From Rhodoferax lithotrophicus (GTDB taxonomy: Bacteria > Pseudomonadota > Gammaproteobacteria > Burkholderiales > Burkholderiaceae_C): DNA of 64,000 nucleotides. The stretch is from the NCBI RefSeq assembly GCF_019973615.1, contig NZ_AP024238.1, positions 1,054,001 through 1,118,000 on the forward strand, written 5' to 3'. Made by a program: the position numbers and the translations under genes. The notes under the pieces are model-generated. The model did no database searches. It saw only the letters and a program-made list of their open reading frames with translations, and was not told the origin of the DNA. Below, in pieces: positions 10,829-19,511 of this stretch (position 1 is the stretch's first letter; every line of letters begins with the position of its first letter).

Positions 10829-11866
10829 ATGAACACCCCGTCTCCCTACGGCACACACCGCGTCATTGAACCGCTGGGCGTGCTGCCCCAGGCCGCCTGG
10901 AAGCTTGATGCCCGCATGGTGATTGCGCCCAACGAAATCCTGATCGATGTGCAGACCCTGAACATCGACTCGGCCAGCTTCACCCAGATCAATAACGAAG
11001 TGGGTCACGATGCCGCTGCCGTGGCCGCCAAGGTGCTGAGCATCGTGGCCGAGCGCGGCAAGATGCACAACCCGGTCACCGGCTCCGGCGGCATGCTGAT
11101 TGGCCGCGTGGCCCAGCTCGGCGCAGACATCGCCGACACCTGCGGCCTGCAGGTGGGGGATCGCATTGCCACCCTGGTCTCGCTCTCGCTGACCCCGCTG
11201 CACATCGAGCGCATCCAGGCCGTGCACCTGGAGCGGGATCAGATTGACATCGAAGGCCAGGCCGTGCTGTTTCAGACCGGCCTGTTTGCCAAGCTGCCGC
11301 ACGACATTCCCGAAACCACCGCGCTGGCGATTCTGGACGTGGCCGGTGCCCCGGCGCAAACCGCCCGCCTGGTGCAACCGGGCCAGACGGTGCTGGTGAT
11401 CGGCGGCGGTGGCAAGTCTGGCACGCTGTGTGTGTATGAGGCCCGCAAACGCGCCGGGCCAACCGGCTGCGTGATTGGTGTTTCGCCCTTTGCCAAAGAC
11501 TGCGAACGCATGCGCCAGTTCGGCTGGGTCGACCATGCCCTGCAAGTGGATGCCACCGATGCCGTGGCGGTGATGAACGCTGTGGCTGCTGTCACCGATG
11601 GCCGCCTGGCCGATGTGACGATCAACTGCGTCAACATCCCGCATTCTGAGATGGGCAGCATTCTGGCCACGCGCGAGGGCGGCAAGATTTACTTCTTCTC
11701 CATGGCCACCAGCTTCACCGCCGCCGCCCTGGGCGCAGAAGGCGTGGGCAAAGATGTGGAGATGCTGGTCGGCAACGGCTACGCCCGTGGCCACGCCGAG
11801 CACGCCCTGAACCTGCTGCGCGAAAGCCCGGCGCTGCGCAGCTTGTTTGAAGGCCTCTACGCATGA
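10829..11866 (+). CDS. kdd: L-erythro-3,5-diaminohexanoate dehydrogenase
   Basis: This 345-residue enzyme oxidatively deaminates 3,5-diaminohexanoate to 5-amino-3-oxohexanoate with NAD(P)+. A dinucleotide-binding loop VLVIGGGGKSGTL lies at about residue 190, and the N-terminal HRVIEPLGVLPQAAWKLD segment is typical of Kdd. The ATG at 10829 follows kamA by 10 bp and is the only start matching the family N-terminus. It overlaps the next gene by 4 bp (ATGA). Its position in the kam operon agrees with clostridial and fusobacterial clusters. Confidence 0.9.
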   Translation: MNTPSPYGTHRVIEPLGVLPQAAWKLDARMVIAPNEILIDVQTLNIDSASFTQINNEVGHDAAAVAAKVLSIVAERGKMHNPVTGSGGMLIGRVAQLGADIADTCGLQVGDRIATLVSLSLTPLHIERIQAVHLERDQIDIEGQAVLFQTGLFAKLPHDIPETTALAILDVAGAPAQTARLVQPGQTVLVIGGGGKSGTLCVYEARKRAGPTGCVIGVSPFAKDCERMRQFGWVDHALQVDATDAVAVMNAVAAVTDGRLADVTINCVNIPHSEMGSILATREGGKIYFFSMATSFTAAALGAEGVGKDVEMLVGNGYARGHAEHALNLLRESPALRSLFEGLYA

Positions 11867-12945
11867 ACCTGAGGCCGTCCCCGGTTGACCTCTCACCGCT
11901 ATGGCAGCGCATCCGCGCCTGCGGCATGTTGACCGTGGCGGTGATGGGCATGAGCAAAAACACCGGCAAAACCGTGGTGCTGAACCACTTGCTGGCCGCC
12001 GCTGCCGCAGAGCACATGGCGGTGGGCCTGACCTCGATTGGCCGCGACGGTGAAGCCACCGATGCCGTGTTCGCCATCCCCAAGCCACCCGTCATGGTCT
12101 GGCCCGGCATGCTGGTGGCCACCGCCCAAGGCACGCTGCTGCGCAGCAAGGTGCGCACCCAGCGGCTCGGCCACACCGGCGTGCACAGCCCCATGGGCGA
12201 GATCGTGCTGGTGAAGGTGCTGGAAGCGGGCGAGATGGAAGTGGCCGGGGCCTCACGCAGCCACGACCAACTGCGGGTCATGGCGCAACTGCGCCAGTGT
12301 GGGGCCGAGCGGGTGTTGATTGACGGCGCTCTGGGCCGCAGCGCCCATGCCTCCCCCGCCCTGGCCGATGGTGTGGTGCTGGCCACCGGGGCGGCCCTGG
12401 GCGGTGGCTTGCTTGACGTGCTGCGCAAAACCCGTGAGCGCCTGGCCCTGTTGAGCCTGCCCGCTGCCGATGCGCTCACCCGCCAGCAGCTCGGGCCATT
12501 TTTTGATGCCGCCGGGGTCGGGCTGTGGGCCGCAGACGGCCAGCCGATCTGGCAGGCCGAAGTCACCAGCCTGAATGCCGCCGCAATCCTGCTGGAACAA
12601 GCGGCCACGCGCCAGCCTGGTCTGGTGGCCGTCACCGGCGCGGTAGGCCGCCAACTGTGGGCCGCACTCGACACCCTGGCCCAGCGCCACCCCGGCCTGC
12701 GCATCGTGGTGGCCGATGGCACGCGGCTGTTTGTGGATGCGGCTGACTTGCACCGCTTGCAACACCTGGGCGCACAGCTCATGGTCTGGCGTGCCATCAC
12801 CCTGGCCGGCATCACCGTCAACCCGTTTTCACCGCTGGGCGGCCACCTGGATGCCACCGAGCTGCTGGCCGCTGCACGTAGCGCCTTCCCCGGCCATGTG
12901 GTCACCGATGTGCTGCTGGCGGATGCAATCCAACACAAGAAATGA
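11863..12945 (+). CDS. P-loop NTPase of the lysine aminomutase operon (KamB-like)
   Basis: This 360-residue protein has a Walker A-like loop GMSKNTGKTVV at about residue 30, so it should bind ATP or GTP. Known lysine fermentation clusters carry accessory genes kamB and kamC, proposed to act in reactivating the B12-dependent 5,6-aminomutase; this gene sits at the matching place between kdd and kamD and is probably the KamB counterpart. No MutS-like kamC is present; the equivalent space holds a repeat. The start overlaps kdd by 4 bp, and the stop codon is part of the first copy of the tandem repeat. Confidence 0.7.
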   Translation: MNLRPSPVDLSPLWQRIRACGMLTVAVMGMSKNTGKTVVLNHLLAAAAAEHMAVGLTSIGRDGEATDAVFAIPKPPVMVWPGMLVATAQGTLLRSKVRTQRLGHTGVHSPMGEIVLVKVLEAGEMEVAGASRSHDQLRVMAQLRQCGAERVLIDGALGRSAHASPALADGVVLATGAALGGGLLDVLRKTRERLALLSLPAADALTRQQLGPFFDAAGVGLWAADGQPIWQAEVTSLNAAAILLEQAATRQPGLVAVTGAVGRQLWAALDTLAQRHPGLRIVVADGTRLFVDAADLHRLQHLGAQLMVWRAITLAGITVNPFSPLGGHLDATELLAAARSAFPGHVVTDVLLADAIQHKK

Positions 12946-13406
12946 AGCACACACCATGAGACCATCCAACACCGCCCTGCCTTACCCCCTCTCCCGCGTG
13001 CGGGAGAGGGTTGGGGTGAGGGAAGCAGGGCGTAAATCATGCTTCAGTTTGAATAGCTGCTTGCGCACACCAATAAAGGGCTTGACGCTGTTTTTACTGC
13101 ATAAATTTTCATCACACACCCTCACCCCAGCCCTCTCCCGCTTGCGGGAGAGGGAGCAAAAAATGAAGCACACACCATGAGACCATCCAACACCTCCTGG
13201 CCTTGCTCCCTCTCCCGCGTGCGGGAGAGGGTTGGGGTGAGGGAAACCGGGCGCAAATCATGCTTCAATTTTTATAGCTACTTGTGCATACAAATACAGG
13301 GCTTGACACTGTTTTTGCTGCATAAATGTTCATCACACCCCTCACCCCAGCCCTCTCCCGCCTGCGGGAGAGGGAGTAAGAAATGAAGCACACACCATGA
13401 GACCAT
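12942..13406. repeat. 220-bp tandem duplication with nested inverted repeats
   Basis: Two units (12942-13162 and 13163-13382) and the first 24 bp of a third (from 13383) start with ATGAAGCACACACCATGAGA. Each unit contains a 36-bp element, CCCTCTCCCGC-GT-GCGGGAGAGGG plus TTGGGGTGAGGG, and an inverted copy of it about 110 bp later. The element is itself a palindrome, so each arm can form a GC-rich hairpin. Between the arms lies a diverged copy of the window-wide repeat (TAGCTGCTTGCGCA). It separates kamB-like from kamD; no gene is seen in it. Confidence 0.9.
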
Positions 13407-13469
13407 CTCCTGATCCGTTTGCATCACACCCGTTGCTGACCGAACAACAAATTTTTGAGGAACCCCACC

Positions 13470-15014
13470 ATGGCCCATCTGGCACTTGACACACAGCGCA
13501 TTGCGCGTGCCCGCAGCTCGGCGGCACACATTGCACGCCAGGTTTTTGACGATATGAGCTGCCGCACCACCACCACGGTGGAGCGTGCCACGCTGCGCCT
13601 GATGGGCATCGACGGTGTTGACGAAAACGCCGTGCCCCTGCCCAACCGCGTGGTGGCACACCTGCAAGCGCAAGGCTTGCTGGCCAGTGGTGCGGCCACT
13701 GCCGTGGCGGCGGCCATGGCCGAGCACGGCCTCAGCGCCCAAGCCGTGGCCCAGGCCGTGGCCGCAGGCCAGCTCACGCTGGTGCGCCCGCGTGACGAAA
13801 CCGCCGCCCGCAGCCACGCCAAAGCCCTGGCCAGCCAGATGTGCGAACACATTGCCGCCCAGCGGGCCGAGCGCAGCGCACGGATCAGCCGCTGTGGCGA
13901 AGCACACACGCCCTGGCTCTACCTGATTGTGGCCACCGGCAACATCTACGAAGACATCAAGCAGGCCCGCGCCGCCGCGCAGCAAGGGGCCGACATTGTG
14001 GCGGTGATCCGCTCCACCGGCCAAAGCCTGCTGGACTACGTGCCTTTTGGTGCCACCACCGAAGGTTTTGGCGGCACCTACGCCACCCAGGAAAACTTTC
14101 GCCTGATGCGCGCCGCGCTGGACGAAGTGGGCAGCCAGGTGAAGCGCTACATCCGCCTGACCAACTATTGTTCCGGCCTGTGTATGCCCGAGATTGCCGC
14201 CATGGGGGCCATGGAGCGGCTGGACATGATGCTCAACGACTCGATGTACGGCATCATCTTTCGTGACATCAACATGCAGCGCACCTTCATTGACCAGTTT
14301 TTCTCGCGCATGGTCAATGGTTATGCCGGCATCATCATCAACACCGGGGAAGACAACTACCTCACCACCGCCGATGCGTTTGATGCCGCCCACACCGTGC
14401 TGGCCTCGCAGTTGATCAACGAGCAGTTTGCCTACCTGAGCGGCCTGAGCCCCGAGCTGATGGGGCTGGGCCATGCCTTTGAGATCAACCCGAATCTGGA
14501 AAACGGCTTTTTGTGGGAGCTGGCCCATGCCCAACTGGTGCGCCAGGTGTTCCCTGAGGCCGCGCTGAAATACATGCCGCCCACCAAACACATGACTGGC
14601 AACATCTTCCGGGGCCATGTGCAAGACGCGCTGTTCAACATGGCCAGCACACTGACCCAGCAAAACATTCACCTGCTGGGCATGATGACCGAGGCCATCC
14701 ACACCCCGTTCATCCAGGATCGATTCCTGTCGATTGAGAACGCCCGCTACGTGTTCCACACCATGCGTGACTTACATGGCGAGATTGAATTCAAAAGCGG
14801 TGGCCTGATCGAAACCCGCGCCCAAACCGTGCTGGCTGAGACCGAAGCCCTGCTGGCCGAGGTGCAGCGCATTGGCCTGCCTGCGGCCATCTCGCGCGGC
14901 CAGTTTGCCGAGATTGCCCGCCAACCCGACGGCGGCAAAGGCCTGGACGGCGTGCTCAGCAAAGCCGACGACTACTACAACCCCTTCCCCGAACTGATGC
15001 TGCCTGGAGCCTGA
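13470..15014 (+). CDS. kamD: Lysine 5,6-aminomutase alpha subunit
   Basis: This 514-residue large subunit of the adenosylcobalamin- and PLP-dependent beta-lysine (or D-lysine) 5,6-aminomutase converts beta-lysine to 3,5-diaminohexanoate. The TIM-barrel part with GIIINTGEDNYLTTADA and the NPFPELMLPGA end are characteristic. GAGG at 13457-13460 points to the ATG at 13470; a TTG five codons earlier is less likely. It is followed 2 bp later by kamE. The upstream tandem repeat may alter transcription reaching it from kamA. Confidence 0.92.
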   Translation: MAHLALDTQRIARARSSAAHIARQVFDDMSCRTTTTVERATLRLMGIDGVDENAVPLPNRVVAHLQAQGLLASGAATAVAAAMAEHGLSAQAVAQAVAAGQLTLVRPRDETAARSHAKALASQMCEHIAAQRAERSARISRCGEAHTPWLYLIVATGNIYEDIKQARAAAQQGADIVAVIRSTGQSLLDYVPFGATTEGFGGTYATQENFRLMRAALDEVGSQVKRYIRLTNYCSGLCMPEIAAMGAMERLDMMLNDSMYGIIFRDINMQRTFIDQFFSRMVNGYAGIIINTGEDNYLTTADAFDAAHTVLASQLINEQFAYLSGLSPELMGLGHAFEINPNLENGFLWELAHAQLVRQVFPEAALKYMPPTKHMTGNIFRGHVQDALFNMASTLTQQNIHLLGMMTEAIHTPFIQDRFLSIENARYVFHTMRDLHGEIEFKSGGLIETRAQTVLAETEALLAEVQRIGLPAAISRGQFAEIARQPDGGKGLDGVLSKADDYYNPFPELMLPGA

Positions 15015-15016
15015 TC

Positions 15017-15772
15017 ATGCAAGCGCAAACCCCCGAACAATGGATCAAACCCTATGGCGACACGCTGAACGATGGCCGCGTGCAGCTCTCATTCACCCTG
15101 CCGGTGGCGCTGGACGACAACAGCAAGGAAGCCGCCCGCCGCCTGGCGCTGGCCATGGGTCTGAGCGAGCCCGCTGTCAGCCACGCGGCCGACATGGGCC
15201 AGGGCTTCAGCTTTTACATCGTCTACGGCCAGTGCCAGCACCGTGTGGATTTGTCGAGCATTCAGGTGGCTAAACCCGAGTTTGAGGTGCTGGACAAAGA
15301 CGCGGTGGATGCCCGGATTGCCCAGCGCATCGGCCGCAAGCTGGTGGTGATCGGGGCCTGCATCGAGACCGATGCGCACACCGTCGGCATTGATGCCATC
15401 ATGAACATGAAGGGCTACAACGGCCACAAAGGGCTGGAGAGCTACCACCAAATCCGCGCCATCAACCTGGGGGCGCAGGTGGACTGTGAAGACCTGGTGC
15501 TGCGGGCCATTGAAGAGCAGGCCGATGTGATTCTGGTCTCGCAGGTGGTGACGCAAAAAAACATCCACCTCGACAACCTGACCCGCCTGACCGACATGCT
15601 GGAAGCCGAAGGCCTGCGCGACAAGATCATCCTGGTGGTAGGCGGCCCGCGCATCAGCCACGAGCTGGCCAAAGAGCTGGGCTATGACGCTGGCTTTGGC
15701 CCCGGCAGCTACGCCGAAAACGTGGCCTCGTTTGTGGTGGACGAATGGCTCAAGCGCCACCCTGCCCTCTGA
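15017..15772 (+). CDS. kamE: Lysine 5,6-aminomutase beta subunit (B12-binding)
   Basis: This 251-residue small subunit binds cobalamin with its Rossmann domain. The B12 motif DAHTVG places the cobalt-ligating His at residue 121. Lys132, exactly 11 residues later, corresponds to the PLP Schiff-base lysine (His133/Lys144 in the clostridial enzyme). LVSQVVTQKN and the GGPRISHELAKELG end match the remaining B12 fold. It is co-transcribed with kamD, 2 bp apart. Confidence 0.93.
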   Translation: MQAQTPEQWIKPYGDTLNDGRVQLSFTLPVALDDNSKEAARRLALAMGLSEPAVSHAADMGQGFSFYIVYGQCQHRVDLSSIQVAKPEFEVLDKDAVDARIAQRIGRKLVVIGACIETDAHTVGIDAIMNMKGYNGHKGLESYHQIRAINLGAQVDCEDLVLRAIEEQADVILVSQVVTQKNIHLDNLTRLTDMLEAEGLRDKIILVVGGPRISHELAKELGYDAGFGPGSYAENVASFVVDEWLKRHPAL

Positions 15773-15799
15773 CTCAAACATACATTCCAGGAGCTCACC

Positions 15800-16201
15800 A
15801 TGAACCCAGACATCACCAGCCTGATCCGCCTGCGCATCAGCGCCCACGAAGCCCACTACGCCGGTAACTTGGTTGACGGGGCCAAGATGCTGCAACTGTT
15901 TGGCGATGTAGCCACCGAGCTGCTGATCCGCAGCGACGGCGACGAAGGCCTGTTCGTTGCTTACGACAAGGTGCAGTTTCTGGCCCCGGTGTACGCCGGG
16001 GACTTCATCGAGGCCACTGGCCGCATCACCGCCATGGGCAAAACCTCGCGCAAGATGAGCTTTGAAGCCCGCAAGATCATCAGTGCCGCCAGCGTGCCCG
16101 GCCAGGCCTCGGCTGCTGATGTGCTGGCCGAGCCGGTCATCGTCTGCCAAGCCAGCGGCACCTGCGTGGTCCCGCTGGCCTGCCAGCGCGTGGCCCGCTG
16201 A
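15800..16201 (+). CDS. kal: 3-aminobutyryl-CoA ammonia lyase
   Basis: This 133-residue hot-dog-fold enzyme would release ammonia from L-3-aminobutyryl-CoA to give crotonyl-CoA, which then enters beta-oxidation. The [21 protein letters not shown] start and [18 protein letters not shown] region match Kal proteins, and the length fits. AGGAGCTCACC precedes the ATG. It follows kamE by 27 bp and precedes kce by 16 bp. Confidence 0.88.
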   Translation: MNPDITSLIRLRISAHEAHYAGNLVDGAKMLQLFGDVATELLIRSDGDEGLFVAYDKVQFLAPVYAGDFIEATGRITAMGKTSRKMSFEARKIISAASVPGQASAADVLAEPVIVCQASGTCVVPLACQRVAR

Positions 16202-16217
16202 GCCGGAGCGTGTGCAC

Positions 16218-17033
16218 ATGAACAAACTCATCATCACCGCCGCGCTGACCGGGGCCGAAGTCACCCGCGAGCAGCAGCCCGCCCTGCCCATCAGCCCCGA
16301 AGAAGTGGCCCAGGCCGCCTGGGAATGCGCCCAGGCCGGGGCCGCCATCGTGCACATCCACGCCCGCCTCCCGGACGGCAGCTCCACCCAGGACGCGGCG
16401 GCCTACCGCGCCCTCATCGACGCGGTGCGTGCCCGCTGCGACGTGATCGTGCAAGTGTCTACCGGCGGCGCGGTCGGCATGAGCAGCGCCGAGCGCCTCG
16501 GCCCGGTCAGCCTGCGGCCCGAAATGGCCACCTTGTCGATGGGCTCGACCAACTTCGGCAAGGACGTGTTCATCAACCCGCCCGACGACATGGTGCAGTT
16601 TTTAGCCGCCATGCAGGCCCACGGCGTGCGCCCCGAGTTTGAAATTTTTGACGCAGGCCACCTGGCCACTTTGCAGCGCTGGGTGCAGCGCGGCACGGTC
16701 AGCCTGCCGCTGCATGTGGACCTGGTGCTGGGCGTGCCCGGTGCCATGCCCGCCACACCGCAAGCGCTGATGTACCTGCTGTCGCAACTGCCCACCGGTG
16801 CGACCTGGACCGTGGCCGGTGTCGGGGCCGGCCAATTACAAATGAACGCCCTGGCCGTCGCCCTGGGCGGCCATGTGCGGGTGGGCTTTGAAGACAACAT
16901 CTACCTGCGCAAAGGCGAGCTTGCCAGTAGCAATGCCCAGTTTGTCGAACGCATCGCCAGCCTGGGCCGCCTGCTAGACCGGCCACCGGCTTCGCCGGAT
17001 GAGGCTCGGGGGGTGCTGGGGATTGGGGGTTAG
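16218..17033 (+). CDS. kce: 3-keto-5-aminohexanoate cleavage enzyme
   Basis: This 271-residue BKACE (DUF849) zinc enzyme condenses 5-amino-3-oxohexanoate with acetyl-CoA and cleaves it to acetoacetate and 3-aminobutyryl-CoA. The AALTGAEVTREQQPALP N-terminus and the metal ligands in VHIHAR are visible; VGFEDNIYLRKGE near the C-terminus is a family hallmark. The ATG at 16218 is chosen because the family begins at this point; reading further upstream only overlaps kal. It is the last gene of the operon, followed by a repeat-rich spacer. Confidence 0.9.
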   Translation: MNKLIITAALTGAEVTREQQPALPISPEEVAQAAWECAQAGAAIVHIHARLPDGSSTQDAAAYRALIDAVRARCDVIVQVSTGGAVGMSSAERLGPVSLRPEMATLSMGSTNFGKDVFINPPDDMVQFLAAMQAHGVRPEFEIFDAGHLATLQRWVQRGTVSLPLHVDLVLGVPGAMPATPQALMYLLSQLPTGATWTVAGVGAGQLQMNALAVALGGHVRVGFEDNIYLRKGELASSNAQFVERIASLGRLLDRPPASPDEARGVLGIGG

Positions 17034-17077
17034 GTTTTTGTTTGCTTTTTTGATGGGTGGGAGGTGCTATGTATTAC

Positions 17078-17345
17078 AGAGCTGCTTGCGCATATACAGC
17101 AAGGGATAGAGGCTGATTTTGTTTGTAAAACCTGGTTGAGATGCTGTTGGATGAGATTTTAATTTGATAGCTGCTTGCGCAGGATTGACGAGGGCTAGAG
17201 GCCAATTTCATCCTTCATTTCAGCCATTCAGCGCATAAGTCAGTTCTGATCCAACTCAGGGCGAACGGCTTTTCATGACTTAAGTCGTTACGTTCCATAT
17301 ATAAATTAGCCTCTAGCGCTTTTTTATATGCACAAGATGCTATTG
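17078..17345. repeat. Three copies of the dispersed intergenic repeat
   Basis: The 567-bp gap after kce holds direct copies at about 17078-17120 and 17167-17210 (AGCTGCTTGCGCA to TAGAGGC) and an inverted copy at about 17307-17345 (TTAGCCTCTAGCGCTT...). I see no convincing gene in the gap; a 69-codon frame at 17378-17587 has no recognisable features. Confidence 0.7.
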
Positions 17346-17506
17346 AATTTGTAGTAATTTGCGGACTGGCTCAGCGCATGGTGCTGTGCTGGCATAGCGG
17401 TCTGTGGCTTGCTGACGGTTTGGGGACGTTGCCCCGCTATGATCAAATGCCACAGACGGGGAGAAGCTTGCAATCCCTTATCGCCACCGTCCACGCAGGC
17501 GGTTCA

Positions 17507-17589
17507 GTCCAACATGGTTTATACGCCGCGGGAGGTAATATGTTTTTTTTGAGCATTGCAGCGCGGCAGATAAGCGCTGATCGTTAGGT
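17507..17589 (+). other. attC-like recombination site (tentative)
   Basis: GTCCAAC at 17507 fits RYYYAAC and GTTAGGT at 17583 fits GTTRRRY, the outer boxes of an integron attC site. Between them TTAT-AC-GCCGCG (17519-17530) pairs with CGCGGC-AG-ATAA (17562-17573), apart from the two middle bases. The next gene starts 12 bp after the second box. No integrase gene is in the window, so this is a weak call. Confidence 0.3.
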
Positions 17590-17600
17590 TAGGTTGAAAG

Positions 17601-18356
17601 ATGCCAAATAGATACGTCGTCGAAAGGTTGAACGGTCTTCTCATCGGGCTGAATGCTACCTACGCAGCAACAGCTGCCTCGGCATCGGCAGCCAAAGGCG
17701 CTGGCCGAGCAAATTTCATAGATTCATTTTTGAAACAAGTTATCCCTCCGAGCTGGCGAATCAGTACAAATGGAGAGATAACGGATTCAGCAGGAGCAAA
17801 GACCGGGGAGCTCGACATAATCATTGAGAACGGCTTCTTCCCCAGTCTGCCGGTCATTGGCATAGAGTCCTCTCGCCTTTACTTCGCGGAGGGAGTGGCT
17901 GCCGTTGTCGAAGTGAAGTCAAATCTTCAAGGTCAGTGGACTGAAGTATTAGCTACTGGCGATAAGTTGGAAGCATTGGAGAGACATATAAAAGGAGGAA
18001 TTATGGGCGGCAGTAGTGGACCGCTTGTCTTTCAGGTTCCAGGCATTTGCAGCGACCCCAATCTTCCTAAGATGCAACCTATGCCAGAAGACATAATCAA
18101 GAAGAAAGTACCATATTTCGTCGTAGGCTATAAAGGATGGAGCAATCAACAGACCATCGTAGCAAAGTTGGACGAAGCCCAGGGGCGTATTTCCGGCATT
18201 CTTCAACTCGACATAGGCTACTTTGCTGGCAGTGCAGCTTTTGATTCGGTGAGAGCGTCTGGCGCTCTTTGCCTGCTAGGCTTTCTGAACAGCGTCAATG
18301 AGGCATCGTCTTATGTGAAAGCGGCAACAGCCGACTTACTGTCGTATGGTAGATGA
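17601..18356 (+). CDS. DUF6602-type protein, possible nuclease fold
   Basis: This 251-residue cytoplasmic protein has a GELDIIIENG segment at about residue 73 and VVEVKSNL at about residue 98. The D...ExK spacing is that of the PD-(D/E)XK nuclease core, and I associate this pattern with the DUF6602 family. No partner gene is adjacent, and the target is unknown; families like this often sit in defence or mobile regions. It has lower GC than the kam operon. It opens the accessory block. Confidence 0.6.
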   Translation: MPNRYVVERLNGLLIGLNATYAATAASASAAKGAGRANFIDSFLKQVIPPSWRISTNGEITDSAGAKTGELDIIIENGFFPSLPVIGIESSRLYFAEGVAAVVEVKSNLQGQWTEVLATGDKLEALERHIKGGIMGGSSGPLVFQVPGICSDPNLPKMQPMPEDIIKKKVPYFVVGYKGWSNQQTIVAKLDEAQGRISGILQLDIGYFAGSAAFDSVRASGALCLLGFLNSVNEASSYVKAATADLLSYGR

Positions 18357-18401
18357 GAGCGCCAAAAAAGTGCATCCCGAATGAATGGTGAAAGGTAATT
18401 G

Positions 18402-18470
18402 GGGTCAGATTCCAATTATTTAATCAAAAACTATAGCATCTTGCGCAAGCAGAACAAGGACTTGATTGCT
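18402..18470. repeat. GGGGTCAGATTCCAAT repeat joined to a dispersed repeat
   Basis: The stretch GGGGTCAGATTCCAATTATTTAATCAAAAA recurs with few changes at 19829-19860. Here it runs straight into ATAGCATCTTGCGCAA, a copy of the window-wide repeat. Up to the next gene at 18632 there is only what looks like decayed coding sequence (about 18480-18622, IWDDLKSLL then a stop). Confidence 0.55.
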
Positions 18471-18631
18471 CTCCCAATCTGGCAGTCATCGGGCCAAAGC
18501 CACCGCCGAGCACATCGCCCATATGCGCACCGGCATCGGCTTGACCAGCATCTGGGATGACCTAAAAAGCCTGCTCTAACTGAGCGACGATGGCTTTGCC
18601 CAATCGCTGCAACAAGTGCTAGGATTCTTTC

Positions 18632-18856
18632 ATGAACACTGAAACCATCACCCGTGAAGCCTTGTCCCTGCCTGTGCAACAGCGGGCTGAATTGGCGGCA
18701 CAGTTGCTGTCCAGTCTTGATGCGCTGTCCGAAGCTGAAATTGAACCCCTTTGGCTTCAAGTGGCTGCGCAACGGGCGGCCGAGATGGATCAAGGGCTTT
18801 CCAGGCGCATTCCGGCCGAAGAGGTGCGTCGCCAGGCGAAGGCTTTGCTCAAGTGA
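18632..18856 (+). CDS. Addiction module antitoxin (RelB/PF09720-like)
   Basis: This 74-residue acidic, helical protein contains LPVQQRAELAAQLLSSLD and IEPLWLQVAAQRAAEMDQG, the pattern of the small addiction-module antitoxin family that pairs with ParE/RelE toxins. It would neutralise the product of the following frame, but that toxin is interrupted. It resembles the second antitoxin at 19284 in family and layout. Confidence 0.75.
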   Translation: MNTETITREALSLPVQQRAELAAQLLSSLDALSEAEIEPLWLQVAAQRAAEMDQGLSRRIPAEEVRRQAKALLK

Positions 18857-19146
18857 GTTAATTCTTCAATGAAGCCGCCCGCGTTGAGCACCTTGAGCAT
18901 GTCGCCTACTACGAGTCTTGTCAGCATGGTCTTGGCGCACGTTGTCTGTCGGCTTTCGATGAGGCTATGGATAAAGTCTGCCAATCCCCTGATCGGTTTC
19001 GCGTTGAATTTCAACCAGATGTTCGCAAATTTCGCGTACCAGGTTTCCCTTACAACATTCTCTATAGGCTTGTGGGTCGGGAAGTTGAAGTTTTGGTCGT
19101 CGCGCCTCATCGGCGGCGACCTGGATACTGGCTTGGCAGGCTTTAG
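18853..19146 (+). pseudogene. ParE/RelE-family toxin, stop at codon 3
   Basis: Read from GTG at 18853, overlapping the antitoxin stop, the frame gives V-S-stop. It then continues without break for 94 codons as a typical ParE toxin: FFNEAARVEHLEHVAYYESC, PDVRKFRVPGFPYNILYR and VVAPHRRRPGYWLGRL. TAA at 18859-18861 differs by one base from TTA or TCA, so a single nonsense change probably killed it. No other start occurs before residue 38. The antitoxin upstream remains intact. Confidence 0.75.
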
Positions 19147-19283
19147 TGGATTGATCGACCCGGCTTGTGCGAGCGTGGAAATGGATCTGGAAATGGGGTC
19201 AGGTCTTCTATTGCAGTTACCCAAGGCCACGGCAACACCAGCCGCATAAACTTGCCCCATTGGTTCTGAATGGAGTCCAGATC

Positions 19284-19511
19284 ATGAATACGCAACTCTT
19301 GCAGCAAGCTCGTGTACTCGACATTGACGAGCAAATCGAGCTGGTTGAAGCCATCTGGGATGGGATTGTGAGCCGAGGCATCGCGCCATCGTTGACCGAA
19401 GCTCAGAAAACAGAACTTGACCGCCGTCTCGCAGACCACCTTGCCAACCCTGATGATGTCGTTCCCTGGAGTGAAGTAAAGGCTGCTGCTCTTGCAAAAA
19501 TCAGGCAATGA
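19284..19511 (+). CDS. Addiction module antitoxin (RelB/PF09720-like)
   Basis: This 75-residue protein has the same family features as the one at 18632: IDEQIELVEAIWDGIVSRG, TEAQKTELDRRLADHL and PWSEVKAAALAK at the end. The ATG at 19284 is chosen because translation further upstream enters a repeat. It overlaps its toxin by 4 bp (ATGA), so translation is coupled. Confidence 0.8.
   Translation: MNTQLLQQARVLDIDEQIELVEAIWDGIVSRGIAPSLTEAQKTELDRRLADHLANPDDVVPWSEVKAAALAKIRQ

Noticed and set aside
12942..13406. Possible CRISPR array
   Set aside because: The repeats are palindromic elements in inverted pairs in two 220-bp units, not regularly spaced short direct repeats with unique spacers, and no cas gene is near.
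17378..17587. 69-codon open frame between kce and the DUF6602 gene
   Set aside because: No ribosome site or family features were seen, and it overlaps the attC-like structure.
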